Below, one piece after another: positions 52,839-62,916 of a stretch of DNA of 64,000 nucleotides (position 1 is the stretch's first letter; each line of letters starts with the position of its first letter). A program made the translations under genes and the position numbers. The notes below the pieces were generated by a model. The model saw only the letters and a program-made list of their open reading frames with translations. It did not search any database and was not told where the DNA came from. Source of the stretch: UBA6623 sp965238125 (lineage in GTDB: Bacteria; Acidobacteriota; Terriglobia; Bryobacterales; UBA6623). The stretch covers positions 3,968,001 to 4,032,000 of the forward strand of contig OZ250179.1 of the NCBI GenBank assembly GCA_965238125.1, read 5' to 3'.

Positions 52839-54245
52839 ATGTTGTTCAAGCACATTGCCATTCGTCACCGCCACATTCACTTTGTGGGGATCGGGGGCAT
52901 TGGTATGAGCGGTCTCGCCGAGATCCTGTTGAGCCTCGGCTATGAGATCAGCGGATCGGATTTGCGTCGCTCAACGACCGCCCAAAGATTGGGGTCACTG
53001 GGTGTGCGGATCTTCGAGGGCCATCGACAAGAAAACATCGCGGGTGCCGACGCAGTCGTCGTCAGTTCGGCCATACCCGCCGACAATCCCGAGCGCGTAG
53101 CCGCCTCGAAAGCCCAGGTGCCGATCATTGAGCGAGGTGAATTGTTGGCCGAGTTGATGCGCCTGCAATATGGAATCGCGATCGCCGGGAGTCACGGCAA
53201 GACAACGACGACTTCGATCACAGCGTCCGTGCTCAACGCGGCGGGGCTGGATCCGACCGTTGTGGTGGGCGGTCGCGTGGATGCGCTGGGGTCGAACGCG
53301 AGATTGGGAAGCAGTGATTTGCTGCTCGTCGAATCGGACGAAAGTGACGGGTCTTTCCTCAAGCTGGCTCCGATTGTGGCGGTTGTGACCTCGATCGACG
53401 CGGAGCACCTCGATCACTATGGCTCGTTGAAAGCGCTGCAGGAAGCCTTCGTGGAGTTTGCGAATAAGGTGCCGTTCTACGGATCGGTGATCCTGTGTCT
53501 CGATGACCCGCATGTGCGTGAAATCCTACCCCGGGTCAAGCGGCGGGTTCGCTCGTATGGAATGGCGGGCGACGCGGATTTGACGGCTTCGGCAGTAGAG
53601 TCGGCGCATCTGATGAGCCGCTTTGAACTCCGTTATCGGGGCGATGACTTGGGTCGTTTTCAAGTGCGGGGCGCGGGGCGTCATGATGTGCTCAACGCCA
53701 TGGCGGCGGTGCTCACCGGTCTGGAGCTCGAAGCCCCGCTGGAGTCGATTCGGGAAGGACTTGCCGCCTTTAGCGGGGCAGATCGGCGCTTCCAAGTCCG
53801 CGGGGTGAAAGGGCGTGTAACGGTAGTGGACGACTACGGTCACCACCCGACGGAGATCCGGGCGACGTTGGCGGCGGCGCGAAGCTGTGAGTTCGCGAAG
53901 GTCCATGTGATCTTCCAGCCGCACCGCTATTCAAGAACGGCGTTATTGTTTCACGAATTGGGTGCTTGCTTTGGGGATTGCGACGGACTCTTTGTTGTCG
54001 ATATCCACGGAGCGGGTGAAGAGCCGGTGACGGGAGTGGACGCGGCACGATTGACTGAGGAGATTCAAGCGTCGGGCCACCCCTGCGCGGTTTATTTTTC
54101 ATCAATGGAAGCCGCGTGCGAGGCCGCCGCGGAAGCCGCGGGACCCGGTGATGTCGTCATCACTCTCGGGGCGGGAAGCATTGGGCGCGTGGGTGAGCAA
54201 CTGCTTTCGTTGCTGCCTGACGGCGTGGGACAACAGAAGACTTGA
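52839..54245 (+). CDS. murC: UDP-MurNAc--L-alanine ligase
   Basis: About 468 residues from ATG 52839; an in-frame TTG at 52827 is a possible alternative. N-terminal block HFVGIGGIGMSGLAEILLSL, ATP loop AIAGSHGKTTTTSITASVLN near residue 108 and VVDDYGHHPTEIRATLAAAR near 330 are diagnostic. It adds the first amino acid, L-Ala. In many acidobacteria murB follows murC; here ftsQ follows directly after 57 bp. Confidence 0.96.
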   Translation: MLFKHIAIRHRHIHFVGIGGIGMSGLAEILLSLGYEISGSDLRRSTTAQRLGSLGVRIFEGHRQENIAGADAVVVSSAIPADNPERVAASKAQVPIIERGELLAELMRLQYGIAIAGSHGKTTTTSITASVLNAAGLDPTVVVGGRVDALGSNARLGSSDLLLVESDESDGSFLKLAPIVAVVTSIDAEHLDHYGSLKALQEAFVEFANKVPFYGSVILCLDDPHVREILPRVKRRVRSYGMAGDADLTASAVESAHLMSRFELRYRGDDLGRFQVRGAGRHDVLNAMAAVLTGLELEAPLESIREGLAAFSGADRRFQVRGVKGRVTVVDDYGHHPTEIRATLAAARSCEFAKVHVIFQPHRYSRTALLFHELGACFGDCDGLFVVDIHGAGEEPVTGVDAARLTEEIQASGHPCAVYFSSMEAACEAAAEAAGPGDVVITLGAGSIGRVGEQLLSLLPDGVGQQKT

Positions 54246-54302
54246 CCGGGGTGACCCTGACACGCCTAAGGGCCATGACGGAGGACGAGATAGGAGTTGA
54301 AT

Positions 54303-55154
54303 ATGCCGAAACGGATAGCCGGCAAAGACACTTCCGAGGCGTCGTACTTGCGGCGCGTGAAGCCGGTACAGGTGCGACGTAGCTTTTGGAAAGACTCAGG
54401 CCCTTGGCTGATCCGAGTCGGCTTGACGGTTGCCTTGGTTGTGGTCGGGGTGTCCGCCGCCTTTTCGTTCGACACGTACATGCGGGAAGCTTCGGCGTTC
54501 CGTCTCCGTGACGAAGTGTCTGTCCGGTTCAGCGGTCTACGCTACGCCAAACAGGATGAGATCCAATCGATCCTCGACCGAGACGCGGGCCGGAGCCTTT
54601 ACGAAGTTCCGCTTGAAGAGCGCCGCGTACAGATTGAAGAACTCACCTGGGTGAAACACGCGGACTTGCGTCGGAACTGGCCCAATCGTTTGTGGGTGCG
54701 GGTGGAGGAGCGGGTGCCGGCGGCTTTCGTTCGCTTCCCGCCTTCGAGTCAGAAAGGCGTGGCCGAGCCCCCGGGATTGATTGACGGGGAAGGGGTCTTT
54801 CTCGACGTGCCGAAAGGCCATCGATTTGTGTTCCCCGTGGTAACGGGCATCAACCGTTCCATGCCGCCCGAGGATCGCACGAAGCGCGTGAAACTGTATC
54901 AGGCGTTGTTGTCCGAGCTTGACGCGTCGGAGCCGTTTTACAGCTCGAGGGTTTCAGAGGTTGATGTCGAGGATCCGCGCAACGCCAGGGTCAAGACGGC
55001 TTTCGACGGTGAAATGATCGAGTTGCAGATGGGTGAGAAGAATTTCCGGCACCGATTCGAAGTGTTCCTGGAATACTTCGAGACCTGGAAGAAGGAATTC
55101 GGACGGGTGGCGTCGGTGGATCTTCGTTACAAGGGAGTCGTCGTGACGGAGTAG
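54303..55154 (+). CDS. ftsQ: Cell division protein FtsQ
   Basis: About 283 residues from ATG 54303, chosen over TTG 54297 because of the AGGAG site 8 bases upstream. A basic N-terminus is followed by one membrane helix (about 37-55, GLTVALVVVGVSAAFSFDTY). A POTRA domain follows (VSVRFSGLRYAKQDEIQSIL through WVKHADLRRNWPNRLWVRVE), then the beta domain with INRSMPPEDRTKRVKLYQAL. FtsQ recruits FtsL/FtsB at the septum. It lies 3 bp before ftsA. Confidence 0.92.
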   Translation: MPKRIAGKDTSEASYLRRVKPVQVRRSFWKDSGPWLIRVGLTVALVVVGVSAAFSFDTYMREASAFRLRDEVSVRFSGLRYAKQDEIQSILDRDAGRSLYEVPLEERRVQIEELTWVKHADLRRNWPNRLWVRVEERVPAAFVRFPPSSQKGVAEPPGLIDGEGVFLDVPKGHRFVFPVVTGINRSMPPEDRTKRVKLYQALLSELDASEPFYSSRVSEVDVEDPRNARVKTAFDGEMIELQMGEKNFRHRFEVFLEYFETWKKEFGRVASVDLRYKGVVVTE

Positions 55155-55157
55155 AGC

Positions 55158-56366
55158 ATGCGAAAGCGACAAAACTACATCGTCGGCCTTGATCTTGGGA
55201 GCGAATGGACTCGGTGCGTGGTAGGCATCGAAGAAGATTCTCGCTTGCGCTTCATTGGCTCGGGCTGCGTTCGTTCGGAGGGTTGGTCACGGGAAGTCAT
55301 CTCGGACCAAGATTTGGTGCTGCGTTCGGTTGAGCAGGCTGTGCAACAAGCCGAGGATGCGGGCGGGACGCCGATCGAAGCGGCGGTTGTGGGCATTGGG
55401 GGGAGCCACGTTGTGGGCAACATAAGCCACACCTACGTCAGCTTGCCTGATGACGAAAGCGAAGTGCGCCGGCAGGACGTCGACGCGGTCGTCAAGGCGG
55501 CCGGGCAAACGGCGGTTGGCGGTGATCGCACGGTGCTGCAACTCATTCCATTGGCTTTTGGCGTGGATCAACAAGCGGTATTGCAAAACCCGGTTGGAAT
55601 GGCAGGCACGCGTTTGGATGCGCATGTTCATGTGATCACCGCGCAGGCCCAGGCCCACAATAACGCTTGTGCCGTGGTAAACCGCGCTTCCCTGGTGGTA
55701 CAGGAGACCGTTTTTGAGCCGTTTGCCGCCGCGCAGGCGGTACTCGAAGAGCGCGAGCGCGAGATGGGCGTTGTCGTCGTGGACATGGGCGCCGGGTCGA
55801 CCGACTTCGTTGCCTATTTGGACAATCAACTGCGCCTGGCGAGTTCGATTCCCGTTGGGGGCGGGCATTTCGTGAGTGATGTGGCGACGGTGCTGAGGAC
55901 GCCGCGTGAAGAAGCGGCGTGCTTGATCGAGCAATACGGTTGCGCGGTCGCCGAGCAAACGCCCCACAATGTCATGATCGAGGTTCCGTCCATATCAGGT
56001 GGGTTTTCCGAACCGAAACCCCGGCGTCTACTGAACCAGATTATCGAGGCGCGAGCGCAAGAGACCTTCGAGTTGATCGCTGCGGCGCTACGGCGGGCGC
56101 GACTTGATGACCGTTTGATCGCCGGTGCCGTCCTTACCGGCGGTCTCGCGGGGCTGGGCGGCATGTGTGACGTGGCGGAAAACACCCTTCGAGCGACGAC
56201 GCGCATCGGACTGCCGCCGCGACTCGAGGACATGCCGGATGAGCTGGACCATCCCGCTTGGGCAACGGCCATCGGCCTGTTACTGTACGGGCAGCGGCTG
56301 CACGTCCAACGACTGAAGAGACGAGACCGGCTGTCCGCGTGGCTGAAGTCGCGGATTGAAGCCTAG
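55158..56366 (+). CDS. ftsA: Cell division protein FtsA
   Basis: The 402-residue actin-like ATPase has the phosphate-1 loop IVGLDLGSEWTRCVVGIEED at the N-terminus. The SHS2-type 1C domain holds VGIGGSHVVGNISHTYVSLP. The phosphate-2 loop is VVVDMGAGSTDFVAYLDN near residue 203, and VLTGGLAGLGGMCDVAEN near 320 is the adenosine motif. The C-terminal amphipathic helix (RDRLSAWLKSRIEA) anchors FtsZ to the membrane. It sits between ftsQ and ftsZ as usual. Confidence 0.96.
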   Translation: MRKRQNYIVGLDLGSEWTRCVVGIEEDSRLRFIGSGCVRSEGWSREVISDQDLVLRSVEQAVQQAEDAGGTPIEAAVVGIGGSHVVGNISHTYVSLPDDESEVRRQDVDAVVKAAGQTAVGGDRTVLQLIPLAFGVDQQAVLQNPVGMAGTRLDAHVHVITAQAQAHNNACAVVNRASLVVQETVFEPFAAAQAVLEEREREMGVVVVDMGAGSTDFVAYLDNQLRLASSIPVGGGHFVSDVATVLRTPREEAACLIEQYGCAVAEQTPHNVMIEVPSISGGFSEPKPRRLLNQIIEARAQETFELIAAALRRARLDDRLIAGAVLTGGLAGLGGMCDVAENTLRATTRIGLPPRLEDMPDELDHPAWATAIGLLLYGQRLHVQRLKRRDRLSAWLKSRIEA

Positions 56367-56427
56367 TCCGCGGCCGGAAAATCGGTAGAATGCAGTGTCA
56401 GTTCGGGTTTGTTCGAGGGAGGTCGGG

Positions 56428-57672
56428 ATGGATGAAGACATCGTCAAATTTACATTCGATGAAGCCGCGGCCACGAACGCCCGCATCAAGGTAATCGGCG
56501 TCGGCGGCGCCGGGTGCAATGCGGTCAACCGTATGATTGAGGCCGGTGTGGAGGGAGTGGTCTTCGCGGGGGTCAACACGGACGAACAGGCGCTGCAAGC
56601 TTCCCATGCGCAAGTCAAGCTGCAACTAGGCGTGAGGCTGACAAGCGGAAGGGGGGCGGGCTCGGACCCCGAGGTCGGTCGCGAGGCCGCGCTTCAGGAC
56701 ACGGAGCGGCTGATCGAGTTACTGGGTGAGTCCGACATGGTCTTCGTCACCGCCGGCTTAGGTGGCGGGACCGGCACTGGTGCAGCCCCCATCGTGGCGT
56801 CGCTGGCGAATGAGTTGGGCGCCTTGACGGTGGCCGTTGTTACGAAGCCGTTCTCCTTCGAAGGTAACAAGAGAATGGCCATCGCCGAGCAGGGCTTGGC
56901 GGAACTGGCGGAGACGGTCGACACGGTCGTAACGATTCCGAACGAGCGGCTCATTGAGGTCATCGAGCGGGGAACGAGTTTTTTCGAGGCGTTCCGAATT
57001 GCCGACGACATCCTTCTAAGGGCGGTCCAGGGCATCAGCGACATCATTACGATCCCGGGAATCATCAACCGCGATTTCGCCGACGTGCGCACGATTATGC
57101 AGGGCATGGGTTACGCTGTGATGGGAACGGAGATATCGGGCGGAAGCAGCGCGGCGGTCGAGGCGGCCCGCGGGGCGGTATCGAGCCCGCTGCTTGAAGA
57201 TACGAGCATCGAGGGCGCGCGAGGGATTCTCATCAATATCACGGGTTCGTCGCAATTGGGGCTCCACGAGGTTCACGAGGCTTCGACGATTGTTCAAAAG
57301 GCGGCTGACCCGGAAGCGAACATCATCTTCGGCGCGGTACTCGACGATTCGATGGAGGATCGAGTCAAGATTACCGTGATCGCGACCGGTTTCCACAGTG
57401 AAAGCGTGGGGATTAGCAAGAAGGTCTCCGATGCCGCGGCCGCATCGGCTGCCGAGGTGAGACCCGCGTTGCAGCAGGCGGCCGCGTCGCGGTACCGAGA
57501 TGAGGGCGGACAGCCTGACACGCTTGATTCGGAGTTGGTATCCGCGGGCACGGATGTGGATTCAGAGGACCGGCAGGAACTAGAGCAGAGTGCCATCAAC
57601 GCCGAGGCCGGCGGCGACCCCAGCGACCTCGAAGTTCCCAGCTTTTTGCGGCGCTCGGGCGAGTCTTCTTAA
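56428..57672 (+). CDS. ftsZ: Cell division GTPase FtsZ
   Basis: The 414-residue tubulin homologue starts at ATG 56428 after a GGGAGGTCGGG site. GTP-binding motifs: KVIGVGGAGCNAVNRMIEAG and FVTAGLGGGTGTGAAPIVAS (tubulin signature, about residue 107). The T7 synergy loop is in GIINRDFADVRTIMQGMGY, near residue 210. A variable acidic linker leads to the conserved C-terminal peptide DLEVPSFLRR, which binds FtsA. It polymerises into the Z ring and closes the dcw cluster. Confidence 0.98.
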   Translation: MDEDIVKFTFDEAAATNARIKVIGVGGAGCNAVNRMIEAGVEGVVFAGVNTDEQALQASHAQVKLQLGVRLTSGRGAGSDPEVGREAALQDTERLIELLGESDMVFVTAGLGGGTGTGAAPIVASLANELGALTVAVVTKPFSFEGNKRMAIAEQGLAELAETVDTVVTIPNERLIEVIERGTSFFEAFRIADDILLRAVQGISDIITIPGIINRDFADVRTIMQGMGYAVMGTEISGGSSAAVEAARGAVSSPLLEDTSIEGARGILINITGSSQLGLHEVHEASTIVQKAADPEANIIFGAVLDDSMEDRVKITVIATGFHSESVGISKKVSDAAAASAAEVRPALQQAAASRYRDEGGQPDTLDSELVSAGTDVDSEDRQELEQSAINAEAGGDPSDLEVPSFLRRSGESS

Positions 57673-57877
57673 CCTGGGGCGAACCAGGGCGCGGGGACGT
57701 TGTAGCGGAGCGGCGTCAATCGCTACACTGGAACTGTTCGTTGTCGGCCGGTTGCCTTGGCGACCCATCTTCTTTAAGATGATGATTTTGTCAAAGCCCG
57801 GGCCGTTCCTTCCCGCGGGACGCGCGGTGGGCGTTCATCTCTATTTCCTAAGCGGTTTGGTGAGTAGGTAGCAATCC

Positions 57878-59701
57878 ATGGCTTTTTTCCACGAGACGAA
57901 ACTTCGTTTGCTTTTGACTGTGACCCTCGCGTTGGGCGTCAGCATTGCGTGCGCCACGAAGGAGCCGGAGAAGGATTTTATGGATGCCGCGACAGATTTT
58001 CCGTTCCAGGTCTTAGCCTTGACCCCGATCGCGGCCACGGCCGCGGGCTACCATGAGCACATCGAGGGAGCGGATGAGGAAGGCAAGGGCGGGACGAAGA
58101 TCTCGCTGGACGAGCTGCTCGATGACTACTCCGCCGCGGGTGTTCAGAAGCGAGTGAGCTTCTACAAAGATTTTCGCAAGAGGCTGCATGACAAGGTCAA
58201 GCGCGATGAACTCGCGGGGGACGCGTGGGCCGACTATGGAGTTATCGACAACCATATTCAGCGCTCGCTCGTTGAACTCGAGCAGATTCGGAGTCACGAA
58301 CACAATCCGAACCTCTATGTGCGGCTATTGGGTACCGCCCTCTATACACCGCTTGTCCACGAATACGCTCCCAAGGCGGAGAGGTGCCGACACCTAATCG
58401 CGCGGCTGGATAGAGTCCCCGCATTCGTCGAACAGGCCGAACAAAACCTGCGGTCTTCCCCTTCGATCTGGACGGAAGTTGCGCAACAAGGCAATGCCGG
58501 ATTGATCCACTTCATCGAAAACGTAATCCCCGCGAGCTTGCCGGCGGAGCTGAAGGCGGATCATGACCGTGCATCCCAGGCTGCGTTGAGCGCTCTCGCG
58601 GGATTCGGGGATTATCTGGCGAATGATCTCGCCGGACGAAATAACCACGACTGGAGGCTGGGGCCCGAACTTTACGAAGCGAAGTTCAAGGCGATGCTGG
58701 CAACCGATCAGTCTCCGGATGAAGTATTGGCGCAGGCCGAGCAAGAGTTTCAAGTCGTGATTGCGGAGACGATTACATTGGCGGAGGCTCTCGACAAGGA
58801 AATTTACGGCAGCGCTCGTCCGCCGAGCGACAAGCGTCGGCTGATAAACGGTGTGCTGGAAGTCGTGCAAGAAGAGAACAAATTGCGCCGGCCGACGGAC
58901 TTGATCGACGAAATCAAGAAAGACCTCGATGAGCTTAGGACGTCCATCAAGGAAGCGAAACTGCTCCCCGACCTGGCAGGTGACAATTTGCAGGTCGTGG
59001 AAACGCCCGAATTCATGCGCGGGTTTTATCCCGTGGCGGGGTTCTTGGGAGCCCCGGCGCTCGAACCCAGGCTGGGGGCGTTTTACTGGGTAACGCCGGT
59101 TCCCGAGGATTGGGCGCGGAGAAGGTTGCAGTCTTGGTTGCGCGAGTACAATCGACACGCGCTGAAGCTGCTTTCGGTACACGAAGCGATGCCGGGACAC
59201 TACGCGCAGGTTGAACTCACCAACGAGATCCAGAAGCCGCACCGGCGGGTGTTGCGCGCTGTCTTGGGGAATAGCGCCTATGTCGAAGGCTGGGCGACGT
59301 ACGTTACCGAAGCGATGATGAACGGGGGGCTTGCGCAAAACGACAATTCCTTCAAGATGGTTTGGCAAAAAATCACCCTTCGCGTCTTGGCGAACGCCAT
59401 TGTTGACATTCGCATGCACACGAAAAACATGAGCGATGAAGAAGCTCTCAACTTCTTGCGGACCGAGGCTTACCAAGAAGCCGAGGAGGCCGATCTCAAG
59501 CTGCAGCGAGTCCAGTTGACCTCCGCGCAGCTCCCGGCGTATTACGTGGGTTGGAAGGGATGGTCGAAAGTGCGAGACCACTACCAAACCGAGACGAATG
59601 ACTTCAGTCTGTCGTCTTTCCATGACCAGGCGCTGCGGGCCGGCCCCCTGCCGATGAAGGCCTTGGGTTACATCGTTGCCCAACGCCCGATGGCGGATTA
59701 A
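57878..59701 (+). CDS. DUF885-family lipoprotein, putative metallopeptidase
   Basis: The 607-residue protein has a lipoprotein signal (RLLLTVTLALGVSIACATKE, lipobox SIAC). A long helical body follows. The HEAMPGH motif near residue 435 with the downstream GNSAYVEGWATYVTEAMMNG resembles the HExxxGH/…E zinc site proposed for DUF885 (M32-like) proteins. It probably cleaves peptides or amides at the cell envelope; no substrate is known. It starts 205 bp after ftsZ and is not part of that operon by spacing. Confidence 0.87.
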   Translation: MAFFHETKLRLLLTVTLALGVSIACATKEPEKDFMDAATDFPFQVLALTPIAATAAGYHEHIEGADEEGKGGTKISLDELLDDYSAAGVQKRVSFYKDFRKRLHDKVKRDELAGDAWADYGVIDNHIQRSLVELEQIRSHEHNPNLYVRLLGTALYTPLVHEYAPKAERCRHLIARLDRVPAFVEQAEQNLRSSPSIWTEVAQQGNAGLIHFIENVIPASLPAELKADHDRASQAALSALAGFGDYLANDLAGRNNHDWRLGPELYEAKFKAMLATDQSPDEVLAQAEQEFQVVIAETITLAEALDKEIYGSARPPSDKRRLINGVLEVVQEENKLRRPTDLIDEIKKDLDELRTSIKEAKLLPDLAGDNLQVVETPEFMRGFYPVAGFLGAPALEPRLGAFYWVTPVPEDWARRRLQSWLREYNRHALKLLSVHEAMPGHYAQVELTNEIQKPHRRVLRAVLGNSAYVEGWATYVTEAMMNGGLAQNDNSFKMVWQKITLRVLANAIVDIRMHTKNMSDEEALNFLRTEAYQEAEEADLKLQRVQLTSAQLPAYYVGWKGWSKVRDHYQTETNDFSLSSFHDQALRAGPLPMKALGYIVAQRPMAD

Positions 59702-59831
59702 GCGACCCCATCGCGACGCCGGCCCCGTTCCGGGTAGAGCCGAGGTCGACGGCTCGAAATTCGATGGGGGGGGGCGGGTCTTGATTTGCGTATAATTAGG
59801 CGAGAAGCCACTCCGTTGTGAGCCTTTCATG

Positions 59832-59864
59832 GGGCCGAGCCTCCGGCCCTAGTCCCCTATTTTT
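59832..59864 (+). terminator. Possible rho-independent terminator after the DUF885 gene
   Basis: Stem GGGCCG-agcctc-CGGCCC (59832-59849) is followed 11 bases later by TTTTT. The T-run is distant from the stem, so termination efficiency is doubtful. The gap 59702-60144 otherwise has no gene; a TATAAT at about 59786-59791 may be the -10 of the comM promoter. Confidence 0.3.
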
Positions 59865-60144
59865 CATTGTGAGCCCTTCTTGACGGCGGCTGAGCCGGAC
59901 AGAGGAGTCGTGGACCTCATTGCGCAACTCGTCGGCCCGGCGGCCGCCGTGGGGCTGTAGTGGACTTGGGCGATCCATTACAGGTCCTCAGGGTCGAGAG
60001 AATAGGCGGGCAGACAGGCAGACTTCGGACCCGGGATGGAACACGGCAGGCGTGCGTCGAGCAGGAGCGTGCACGCCGGATTCGATTTCGTTGGGTGCCC
60101 GTCTATCACCGGGTCCAGCGCGGGCGGCAAAGAGGAGAATTTTC

Positions 60145-61401
60145 ATGGCTCTATTCAAGACGCGAAGCGCGGCGATTTACGGGGTCGATGCCAGGCTGAT
60201 CGATGTGGAAGTGGACATGTACATGGGGAATCCCAAAGACTTCATCACGGTCGGGCTGCCGGATACAGCGGTTCGGGAAAGCCGTGAGAGGATCAAGTCC
60301 TCGTTGGTTCACACCGGCGTGGGGTTTCCGAACAAAGCCGTAACTGTGAACCTGGCGCCGGCAAATCTGCGCAAGAAGGGGGCCGGGTTCGATTTGCCGA
60401 TGGCGCTGGGGGTGATGGGGGCCATGGGAACGATCCCGGTTGAGGGGCTTGAGGATGATTACTTGATTGTCGGAGAGCTATCGCTTGACGGGGGATTGCG
60501 GCCGGTGCGCGGTGCGCTGTCGATCGCGGTCTGCGCGAAGAGCGAGGGAATCCGCAACCTCATCCTTCCCATGGAAAATGCAGCCGAGGCGGCGGTAGTG
60601 GAGGGCGTTAATGTATTCGGATTTAAACACTTAAGAGATGTGGTGTCGTTGATCGAGCAACGTGATCCACCGTCGCCGGTTCGTGTGAACGGGGCGGCTT
60701 CCGAGAAGGAGCCGCGGGCGCCGCTTTTCGATTTTCAGGATGTCAAAGGACAACCCACGGCGAAACGGGCACTTGAAGTGGCCGCGGCGGGCGGTCACAA
60801 CATACTCATGGTCGGGCCCCCCGGCTCGGGGAAGACGATGTTGGCGAAGCGGCTGCCGGGGATTTTGCCGAGACTGACCTTCGACGAAGCTTTGGAGGCG
60901 ACGAAGGTTCACAGCGTTGCGGGGGTGCTGGAACCGAACCAAGGTTTGCTCGAAGAGCGGCCGTTTCGGGCTCCTCATCACAGTGTTTCGAATGCCGGGC
61001 TGGTTGGAGGCGGGGTGGGTATGCCGCGCCCGGGGGAAGTAAGCTTGGCGCACAACGGCATCTTGTTTCTCGATGAGTTCCCGGAGTTTCCCCGCAACAT
61101 TCTGGAACTGTTGCGACAGCCTCTCGAGGACGGCACCATTACAATTGCGCGATGGGCGATGAGTTTGACCTTCCCCTCGTCGTTCATGTTGGTGGCGGCG
61201 ATGAACCCTTGCCGCCGCAAGCGTGTTTCGCACGAAAAATCCGAAGGCTCTGGCCTCAAATCCTGGGCCCTGAGCAAGGGAACCGCTCCCGAACGTCGTC
61301 AAGAGGGCGGAAACCTCCGCAGGGCAGCGGCCTGGGTCCCAATTGCATTACGGTCGCCAACTCCGGTGAAGACAGGGTCTGGCAGGATGGCTTGGGCATA
61401 A
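60145..61401 (+). pseudogene. comM: comM-type Mg-chelatase-like AAA+ ATPase, C-terminally truncated
   Basis: From ATG 60145 (AGAGGAG site) the frame matches YifB/ComM. The N-terminal lid-like domain holds MALFKTRSAAIYGVDARLID and VGLPDTAVRESRERIKSSL. The Walker A is HNILMVGPPGSGKTMLAKRL near residue 225. ERPFRAPHHSVSNAGLVGGG and FLDEFPEFPRNILELLRQPL (Walker B) follow. After AAMNPC (about 61212), where family members continue PCGY, the reading becomes unrelated sequence and stops at 61401. About 150 C-terminal residues are missing. ComM is a helicase aiding integration of DNA in transformation; this copy is probably inactive. Confidence 0.85.
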
Positions 61402-62579
61402 GCAACCATGCCCTGGTCAAGGCGCACGGAGGAAATCTGGTTGTTAGGGAAAGGATCACGAAGGAAAGCGCCCGGGGCGCTGGGGTCGGGACGCGTGGAG
61501 AAGGGGTCAAAGATCGCTTGAGGAGTGTCGCTCAAGTCGCCGTTGAGGTTTGCCGCCGTCGGCACCCGAAAGAAACTGAAATCAGGCCGCCGGAAGCGGA
61601 ACCCCTGGTAACCGGCGAAGAAGAAAGCCTTGTTGCGTACAATCGGCCCTCCGGCCGTCGCCCCGAACTGGTTCTGCCGAAAAGGGGTGACCTCCGGCTG
61701 GAAGAAGTTCCGAGAATCCAGTGCGTCGTTTCGTAGAAACTCCCAGGCCGTTCCGTGAAGCTGATTGGTTCCGGACTTTGTGACGACATTGACGATGCCA
61801 CCCACCGCTTGCCCGAACTCCGCTTGGTCGTTGTGAGCTTGGACCTTGAATTCTCGTATGGTGTCGACGATCGGCTCCACAGCGGGAGTACTGATGACAG
61901 TTCCCAGGTTAAAGATGCCGTCGAGCATGAAGAAGTTGCTGCGGTTGGTCTGCCCGTTCACCGAGGGGAATGTGAACTGGCCGATAGCGGCCGCGGTAAA
62001 TCCACCGCTGCTCTGGGAGACGTTGAGCGGAGCGACGCCAGGCGTCAACCGGAGCAGTTGAGTAAAATTGCGCCCATCGAGGGGTAGGTCTGACACCTCA
62101 CGCTCGGCGATTACCTCACCCAACTCCGAGGTCGAGCTCTGGACTGCAATCCCCTCCGCCGATACGGTAATCGATTCGGTGATCTTACCGACTTCCAGTT
62201 CAAAATCTAGCCGTGCCGTCTGATTGACTTCTAGGACAAGCGTTTCAACTCGGCTGGTCTTAAAACCTTCCTTGCTTGCCGTCAGCAGATAGCTGCTGGG
62301 GAGCAGGTTCTGGAACACGTAGCTGCCGCCCGCATTGGTCACCGTGTTCTGCTCGACACCGGCATCGAGGTTCTCCAGCAAGAGCTGTGCGCCTGGGATG
62401 ACCGCCTTTGACGGATCCATCACGAGCCCAGTCAACGTAGCGGAAGCGTTCTGGGCCAACGCTGAACCAGCAGAGAAAGCTAGGGCCGCTACGGCTGAGA
62501 AAGCCGCGATGAGGCCGCTCCATCTGGTTGCCGCCCGGTTTGGCGAGGACCTGTTGATGGTTGATGGCGCGCCGACCAC
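61299..62579 (-). pseudogene. Oar-like TonB-dependent receptor, C-terminally truncated
   Basis: From the start at 62579 the product has a signal peptide (LIAAFSAVAALAFSAGSALA, then QNASATLTG). A carboxypeptidase-regulatory-like domain follows (VMDPSKAVIPGAQLLLENLD through SYLLTASKEGFKTSRVETL, residues 48-120). The plug domain contains VSDLPLDGRNFTQLLRLTPG and VVTKSGTNQLHGTAWEFLRN. The frame keeps its family character to about VFTGVGDRNAIG and then ends at 61299. Complete relatives are about 1000-1200 residues, so the beta-barrel is missing. It converges on the truncated comM gene. Confidence 0.85.
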
Positions 62580-62916
62580 GACTGCCCCAGATTCTACCCG
62601 TTCGCCGATTACTAGTGTAATGGTCGGCTTCCCACTACCTATCCGCCCACGACCTCGCTAGCTGCCTGAAAAGACTAGCCTCGCATCGCTTCAGCGCCTC
62701 CCTGCAGGGAATCCGGCGGTTTATTGCCACCGAGAAGTTATTTCTCAACACCTATCCGCCGTCGACATCCAAACCTCGTTGGCCGTAGTCCCCGATCGAG
62801 TCCAACGCCCGGACCGAGCCGCTAGATCCTGGGTAACGGCGCAGGGTCGATTCAGCACCGCGCCGTGTTGTTCGCAGGCCATTTTCGTGTCACGGCTCTG
62901 CGACTTAGACCGGCAC
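62580..62916. other. Intergenic region between the receptor remnant and IS630 copy D
   Basis: No gene or structured RNA is recognised. The stretch probably contains the promoter of the receptor gene on the minus strand. Its right limit is the TA target of IS630 copy D. Confidence 0.45.
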
